From Nilaparvata lugens (taxonomy: Eukaryota > Arthropoda > Insecta > Hemiptera > Delphacidae), in assembly GCF_014356525.2 (NCBI RefSeq), contig NC_052507.1:45326022-45390021 (forward strand): a stretch of 64,000 nt of DNA, in the 5' to 3' direction. Positions 37,801 to 46,800 of this stretch are shown in pieces (the stretch's first letter is position 1; every line of letters begins with the position of its first letter). The notes beneath the pieces were generated by a model. That model saw only the letters and a list, made by a program, of their open reading frames with translations. It ran no database searches and was not told the DNA's origin. Both the position numbers and the translations under genes were made by a program.

Positions 37801-40800
37801 TCCAGAATGATTGAATAAGTTGACTGACCAATTCATACCTGGTGAGATGATTCACAGGGACACTGTCCACGTCCTGCATGGGAAACGATTTCAATGGTGT
37901 TAGAGTCAAAAAGTGCACTGGTGTTCACGTGGATCCTCACTCTGTACACACAGTGGGCGGGAATTCAGGACACCTTCAATCTGCACCAATACAGTGTTCA
38001 GTTCCTCATAGGTGAGAAGTTGATTGCCAATTACTTGGAACAGATGCAACTTTACAGATTCGACATTTGCCTCCCACAGACCTCCAAAATGTGGCAAACC
38101 AGGGGGAATGAATTTCCAATCAAATTTGTGTTCGGCGAGTTGACTAGTCAATGTGGTTTGAAACTCGGACAAGTTCAAAAGTTGAGATATTTTTCGCAAC
38201 TTTTTCTTGGCACCTACAAAATTAGTACCACAATTGGAATACATCACACAACAGGGTCCACAATGTGACAAAAAAACGATGAAACGCAGCTAAAAACACG
38301 GGCGTTGATAGATCCGATACCAACTCAATATGTACCGCCTTTGTTGCCATACACACAAACAGACAAATATAGGCTTCCAAAACACAAGGATTACGACGTC
38401 TTGTCATAGTAATATGCAGAGGACCAGCGTAATCCACACCACAATTTTCAAATGGTTTGCATTTTGACACTCGACAAGCAGGCAGGTCACCCATTTTCGG
38501 TATAATTGCATTATTACTAGGTCAAATATGGAAACAACGATTACACTTAAAGACACAAATATGAATAATAGAGCAAGCAGACAGTATCCAGAATTTCTGT
38601 CTGATCATGGACAACAATAACAAAGGTCCAGCATGACAATTCTTCTTGTGATGATAATCAATTAACATCGATACGAAAGTGTCAGATTTTGGTAAGATCA
38701 TCTGATGACAAGTCTCAAATTCAAGTCCAGCATGAGACAAACGACTGCTGACGTGAATCACACCTTTATCAATGAATGGAGACAGGCAACGTAGGCACAT
38801 AGAACAATCTTCTCCCTTCTCTAATTGCACAAATTCAGATTAAAAATGTATCTTCTGTACCACTTTACATAGATACCTCTCAGCAACATCGAAATCTGAT
38901 TCTTCTGATTGGGGTAAGATTCGTAAGAATTTGAGAACAAGAATTACAATTCTCAAAAGACGACCATAATCCGAACAATGACCAATCAATGAATATATTG
39001 CATTGCTGTTACAATCAGGAGATTTTGTGACTGTCAACACTGACGGTTTTTTCGCCTCTGATGGATCCACTATCTCTTCCATTTGAGTTCAAACGGGCCA
39101 ATTGCATTCGTCCTCTGCTATCCATGATGGACCTGAGAGCCACAATGGAAAGTTCACAAGCTCAACTGGTGATAAACCTCTAGACAAACAGTCAGCGGGA
39201 TTTTCAATTCCGGCAACATGCATCCACCCCTGTATACAAGAACCCTGTATTTTTGTGACGCGATTACCAACAAAAGTTTGCCATTTCACGGATGGAGCAT
39301 TAATCCAACACAAGGTGACTGTAGAATCAGAGAGTGCAACAATACGAGGCACATGACAACGTTCACTAATAATAGTGACTACTGAATTCATGAGTTCTGC
39401 CAACAAGAGTGCCGCACACAACTCCAAACAAGGTATTGAAACAACTTTAGATGGTGCTACCTTGGACTTTGAACACAATAATACAACTCTTGGCTCCTCG
39501 CTCTCATTCTGCGACTTCACATAGATAACTGCACCAAAACCAGACAATGATGCGTCACAAAAACCAATCAAACTGATGTGAGAATCCTGAAACAAACCAA
39601 CGTGACGTGGAACAGCAAATTTCAACAATAGAGGCAACTCTTTTTGACAATTCTCCCAAAGAGTGCATATAGACTCAGGCGGCTTCTTGTCCCAATCCAC
39701 TCCTAATTTCCACAGTTTCTGGACAAGACACTTTAGAAACAACATAAACGGTGACAAGAGACCAAGTGGATCATAGATACGAGCCATCACTGACAGAATA
39801 GAACGCTTAGTAGCGACGACCTCACCACTCTTGACTGAAAACTGAAACAGATCAGTACTAGGTTGCCAATTCAATCCCAAGATAGCCAAGGAGTTGTCTG
39901 CTTCGAAATCCTTGTACAAAAACTATTTCTCTTCCTCCGAGAATTTCTCCAACATTGATGGTGAATTTGAAGTCCACTTTGTGAGCGAGAAACCTCCTCC
40001 CTCAAACTGCTGCTTGGACTGACAATACAGCTCTGCGGCCTCTGACTCTGTGGCGACAGATATGACTAAGTCGTCCATGAACATGTCTCCTGGTATTCTC
40101 ACCTTGGCTGCTGGAAAACGATTTCCATCCTCCTCTACAAGCTGGTGGATGGTGTGAAGCGCCAAATATGGAGAGCTTGAAACACCGAATAGGCATCGAC
40201 TTGTGCCCGTGGATTGTTATAGCGGGTCAATAATGCCTGCCAAATTATTTGATAATTGTTAGCCAATGGTGGCAAATGACGACAAATATTTGCTGCTTGT
40301 CCAGTAAGTCTACTTACAAGATATTGGACCTTCTGCTGATCATTCAAATTCTTGTTTTCATGTACCAATGCCTTAAATAGTTCATAAAACACTGACCATT
40401 GAGTCTGGTTCCCATCAAATTTCGGAAGGTTGATTTTAGGCAGTACCGACTCGGACACGACCGGCTGTGAACTAGCTGCTGTAGCTGCCGAAGATTGAGC
40501 AATAGCGACAGTCGCCTCTTTCTGTTTGAGAGTGTTAGCCACTACTTCAATATACTGAAACAGATCTAGGTGTGAGTCGTTGAATGCTACAACATGATCT
40601 TTATTCAACTCAAGTTCCAACTCATTAACCACTAATTCTGTCTTTTCATAATCCGAAATGGTCTGAGACACCCGAGGATACAAGATTGAAAATTGCTCAG
40701 CAACTTTTGGATCAGAGACATTTTCAGACAGGTCATAAATTCTTTGCAATCTGGCATACAATTGTTCCAGTTTAACGCAATGCACCCTGATTTGTTTCTG

Positions 40801-43800
40801 TAATTTTTCCTCCATCTTGAACTCATACACAAAACAATTCAGCCCTGACAATACAAACAACAGACAATAAAACAAGAATGAGTTCAAAACTAGATGAAAG
40901 GAAGAATCACAAGTTAGTAAGTTATCAAAGTTAAACTTTGATTATCAATTCACAAGATAAGTTATTGCTGAAAACAAAACTATATGATTAGATAATGTTC
41001 TTCCAACAACTCACAAACAAACAATAACTTGTTGAATTGAACAAACAAAATCATGCTGGTGATTAACCTTCACTAACATGTATAAAAAATGGACAATACA
41101 AATTCCAACAAACAAACAAATTCCTGAAAAAGAGCACAATGAGCCTAGTTTTAGGAAATTATAATTTTAACTGAAATAAATTTAATTTCAGACAAATACA
41201 AATTGACAAGAAACCTTGCTCTTAGAACAAGGCTACAACAAACTTAAGTTGAGCATGGATCAGACCATTCTCAACATGTCAACATTGGACAAATATGAAA
41301 CTTCTTAAATCCAATGTGTGTGAATAAATCAACAAATTACAAATTTAAATTTATCCGGCCCAGAGGACCATAAAATGTTCTGAACAAAGCTCAGGCTAGA
41401 GCTACCAGAGGACTGTAATTTACTATTTAAATTATCAAATACAAACAAGGGCCAAAATTTAATCTTCAATTTGAGCCAGGTTATTTGTACAGTTAAACTC
41501 TGCATTAATGAACAATAAAAAAGAGCAAAAAAACTCACCAAATTCATTCCAATCTTGACTACTTGCCCTTCGAAGCCTTTATTGGGTGTTTTGGTCAGGT
41601 TCAGGGTGGGATGAAATCTGGGAATAGACAGGTTCTTGCTTACAGGCCTTTTCGTTGATTCTGCATTCAACTTGCAGGTTATGCACTGTGTTTTGAACAA
41701 AGCTCAAACTGGATTCTTTATAAATTCAAATCTGATTCAAATTAATTCAATTCAATACTATTTATGCTGTTATATTCATAATTCACACACACGACACTCA
41801 AACAATTTACAAGAAATTTCCGATCGAAAATTACATGACAGACAAACACAAATTTGGTCTTGCAAAAAAATGGGCCGATGAAACAAGACAGAGAAGACTT
41901 ACAAAAACATCCACAATGCCAAGCAGCAGGATGGTCTGCGCTGGCGCAAACGCAAGCCTGCTATTGGCAGAACTACAGTCTGGCATTCTGGTGCTACAAT
42001 TTGAGTTCTCTGGCCAGACCATATTCAAAAATACAATATATTAAATTTACTACAAAAATAAATAAATTGCATTTCTTCAGAAATTAACCTTCTCAACTAT
42101 GGAAACCCATGTTCTAGAGCAGGTTTAGTAGTAATACAATTAAATTTAGAGTGGGGGTGCAAATACATTGGGTAAGTGAGCTCACATATTGTTCGAAATT
42201 ATCTTTTTTATATTATGTCTTCCAGTTGTTGTGATCCAGTTTTTAACGGCACATTCAAATTTTCTTGAGTTTTCTATTATGTTAATGTGTACAGGAAGTA
42301 AATTGTGGAGTTTTGGTGCTAGGTGGTTGAAGTGTCATTGGTATGTTGCCTTCCTAGCAACATTCACAATAAGAAGGCTTCAATTTCTTATGTTGTGACA
42401 GTGGTTTCTTTTTTGAAAGCTTTCTGGGTTTTCGTGTAGTCTGCAAATAATTTCTAGGGAGAAGAGTTGTCTTGCATCCATCACACCAAATTCATTGTAG
42501 AGCTGGTCTGACGGATAACAAGGTGGCTTCTGCTTGATGAATATAATTATTAGTTTTTTCACTTTTATGCTCTCGGTAGTAAAAAATAGAAAAACTCTCT
42601 AGGGAGGAAAAGTGACTCCATTTAAATAACATGGGAAGCATCTCTATTTTAAAAACTTACATTTGAAATATGTTAGAAGGTCTAAGCTCAGATGAGGAAG
42701 CATAATAGAGGTGTCTGTCATTGAATCAACTGAATTCAATACCACAACCAGAGATTTTATCAACTCATGAAATAATTATATGTTTGTATGATATTATATA
42801 CTTACTATTAGTAGAGGATAAAAATTTATACAAATTTTAAAATATTTTATTCTATTCAAAATACCAGCCAACATATATTTTTCATCTGCAATTCAAATCT
42901 GAACCGCATGATCTGGAGTCAGCCATTTTTGATAGCCGCTCAGCTGATAATTGTTATAACTTTTGCCGATAGATAGTGCAATTGGCAGTGCCAATCAGAC
43001 GACCGGGTTTTACGTTTTAGATTCTAGGTTATGTTGTTAGGAAACATTGTCACCAATAACATAAGTTATTAAAATGATTTGATTTGCAGTTTCTATAAAA
43101 AAACGTCTATGGAGGAAAAATGTTGTGTACATCACGAGCGAAAAATACTTTTATATATGTACATATGTATAATAGATATACAAATAACTATTTTTGCTTC
43201 TTCTATAACTCCAGTTAATAGGTTTCTGAATTTTCTGTAATATTGGTGTAGTTGCAAATTTGATGTATTATTTCTACATTGTGAAGTTTATCTCTTCTCC
43301 TTATTGATGTTATTATTCCCACTCATATACATGGCTTGATTTTCTTCTCTCTATGTGGAACGAAGTAAGCTTTCTTCATTCTTTCATGTGCTTATTCATT
43401 ATAGTGACAAACTCTTTCAATGCGCCATCAGTACTATCCTACATGTGAATGGAGTCCCATGTTTCTTCCACAAGCAGTGATGAAAACTTGACTTTGATTA
43501 CCTCAGATTAATAAAGGAAAAAAATTTGAACTTTTTAGTAACAGATGGTGTTGAAGAAGTATGGACAAAGCTAGCCAAAAGCCAATGGCCTGAAGGAAGC
43601 AGCAAATGAAGCAATTGGTCAGAAAAGATGGAAAAGGAATGAGGGATGGTACAATAATGAGTGCAGAGAAGCAATTAGAGAGAAAAATGAAGCCAGAGCA
43701 TGATACAACGAGAAACAAGAAGAAATTATGAAGACTGCAAGGAAAAATGCAGAATTGCCAATAGAACACACAGGACAAAGAAAAGAGAAGCTTTGAACAA

Positions 43801-46800
43801 ACAGTGAGAACAAATTGAAAGCTTATATAAACAGAATGAGATGAAAAAGTTCTATAGAGCAATGGAAAAAATAAATAAAGAATATAGACCAAGAATTATT
43901 TCCTGCAAAGACAAAAGTGGAAGAGTTGTGAATGGAGAGATGGGCAGAGCATTTCAGAGAACTGTTAACAGTAACTGATACCAATGAGGAGAATGTACAT
44001 AAAGGAACAGGGGAGCCACGTAGTATTGAAGTGGAGTTTGTTGCAGGGCCAACATTAGAGGAGACAGAAATGGCTGTGAAGCACCTAAAGAATGGAAAGG
44101 CAGCTGGACAAGATAATATACCGGCAGAAATGATGAGCATGAGCTGATTAGTATGATATGGAGAGGTATGCCTCAAGATTGGAACATAGGTATAATATGT
44201 CCAATTTATAAAAAAGGTGATAAACTGGATTGTAATAATTATCGTGGAATAACTATCCTCAGTGTAGCTTATAGAATTTTATCAAGTACTCTTAACAACA
44301 GAATTAAGGCCTACACAGAACAAGTGCTTGGAGAATATCAATGCAGGCTCTGACCAATTGACAACCCATCTGAGCAACATTAGATGGCGATCTGCAGAAA
44401 GAGAAAGAGGTATCAAGGAAGAGGAGTTTTGTCAGCTATCAAGAACGTTGCCGGTACACTAGTTAAAAAATCAATTGACATTCTACCAGTTGAACTTCAT
44501 ATCTCCAGCTATCAGTACTGCGGGCCAGGAACAAAACTTGAAAAGCAATTAGCAATAGGTGATCCAGGAATCCACAAACTTGATCAAGCCTGCAAGGAGC
44601 ATGATATTGCCTATTCAAGGAGTGCTGATATGGCAAGCAGAGTGGTAGCTGACAACATCTTGGCAGAGCGAGCTTGGAGTGTAGCAACATCTTCCGACTC
44701 TGGATTGGCAGAGAGGGCAGCAGCACTACCAGTCACCAACATCATGAAGGCTAAGGCAAAGTTTGGTGGAGGAGCAAGAAGTCATAAGAAGAATTCCAGG
44801 AAAGATCTGAAACGTTGACATTGTCCAAGAAAGGTAAAGGTATTTTATCTGAGATGTCAACTGAGGATGGGAAACAGAGCACACCGCCATCAATGCAGAA
44901 GACAGTTATTGCTCTGCCTGACCGGGCACTTACCAATGCAGACCTCTACAAGTATGAGAGGCGGCAACTCTATTGGATGTGGAGGCGGCAATGTCTCCCA
45001 TGGAGGGTGGTCCAGAACCTAGAAAAATAGATAAAAGGAGTGCAAATGCAAAATGTGTCATTCAACATTCAACCTCTATGAGGTTAACATCAAGAAGCAT
45101 TAACTATCTGAAGGAAAGAGGCTGTCAAATAAGACAACATTAGCAATGGGAGTTTTGTATGTGACAAGGAATGGACCTTCATTGGACACCAGTATCATTG
45201 GCTATAAATACCACTCTCATACCCCCTATACCACACACTTCAATGGCAACGATGAATTGAGGATACCAATCCAGCAACAGGACATTTACACACTACCATC
45301 TGAGAGCTATCTACATCTAGAGTATACAGTGCTTGGAGCTGCTGGTGCTGCTGTGGGTGGAACACCATGTGTGTCTGGATTCTTTGCCAATCTGTTTTCA
45401 GAGATAGGTTATGAAATCAATGGTATGGAGGTGGACAGCATACATAATCCAGGTATCACCAGTCTGATGAAGAATGCTATGGCATTTGAACAAGATGGAA
45501 GGGACTGGCTACAAGTTTAGCTCAACCACTTGTTTTGCCAATTCTGCTGCAGATGGTACAAAAATTTATGTACCTCTATGATACCTGCTGGGCTTTGCTA
45601 AAGACTATAGACAAATTCTACTGAATGTGAAACAAGAGCTGGTGTTGAGATGTAGCCCTAATTTCAATGACTGTGTGAGTGCTGCTGGCGCCAATGTTAC
45701 AATCACAAAGTTTTTGTGGAGAATGCAGTACTTAGAAGTGGCTGATGATGTAAAACTGTGCCTGCTACAGATTGTTCAGGATGATATGTCAATCAGTATG
45801 CCATTTCGTCATTGGGAATTTTATGAGTACCCAACCTTGCCACAAACTACAAAACATAAATGGACTGTCAAGTCAACAACTCAGCATGAAAAGCCACGCT
45901 ACATTGTAGTTGGCCTGCAGACTTCAAGACGAGGTCTAGCAGCAGCTAACAGTTCAAAATTTGACAAGTGTAGTATGTAGTATGAGTGTTTTTAAACAAG
46001 AAATACTACCCATATGAGAGCATTGATGGCGATGATAATCGCATCTACAACATGTTTGCAGCTTTCAATGGAGTCTACAATCATGATAATGCTTGCTCAA
46101 GTAAACCTCTGCTTGAGAAAGGTGCTATGAGCACTGATTTTATAATTTTGTTTGTGTTTGATTGCTCCCGCCAAAATGAATCACTCAAAACTGGAAGTGT
46201 TGATGTGAAGATTGAGTTTCAAGCTACTGCCAACATCGCAGCAGATACACGTGCCTACTGCCTGATGATTCATGAAATGGTTAAAGAGTACCGACCATTG
46301 ACTGGTCTTGTACAATCAGCATAGAGATAATATAAAATACCTATGACAGGCGTTGTGTAGCTCATTCTCACTTGGAGCGCTGAGTGATACAGTCATGTTC
46401 AAGTCAGCTACTGTTACCTTCTCCCTTAGGGAAGATGGAGAGGTTAGTGAGGGGGAAGATGTTGTAGGATGTGTCCTAGACAAACCATTTATGAAGGATG
46501 CCTCTACTGTATTGAGATTGTATTGCGGAAAACGTTAGCAGTGATGGAGAACACAGAAATCAGGATGAGTATATAACATTTACACCGAGAAGAGCTGCCA
46601 ACATTTTCGGTCCACTACCACTCTACCTGATAAACTTTCAAGGATTTGAAGGACTGAACAATGACTTCATTGTAAAGGAGATGGCTGTACTGGAGCGTGA
46701 CGATAATCATCATGTGACAACTCGTCACTACTTTTTCAAGCCGCCCTACCCAGAAATGCTGTTGAAAACGAGTGTAGTGCAACAATTGTCTACAGCAAGC

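Larger units (their letters stand above)
36753..42021 (-). mobile_element. BEL/Pao copy B, internally deleted, with TATTC target duplication
   Basis: LTRs at 36753-37406 (3') and 41376-42021 (5'), with + strand ends TGTTCTGAAC...GCCAGACCA. Exact TATTC copies lie at 36748-36752 and 42022-42026. The interior is about 3.97 kb and carries truncated gag, RNase H, integrase and C-terminal domain. Compared with copy A, about 1.87 kb (A bases ~1400-3267: gag C terminus, protease, most of RT) is missing at a junction near 40190. LTRs differ by a dozen or more substitutions plus indels, so it is older than copy C. Confidence 0.93.

Noticed and set aside
44384..44818. Host secreted (venom or digestive) phospholipase A2 gene
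   Set aside because: It has no signal peptide, too few cysteines, a basic nuclear-targeting N terminus and viral-type neighbours; the parvovirus-type core fits better.
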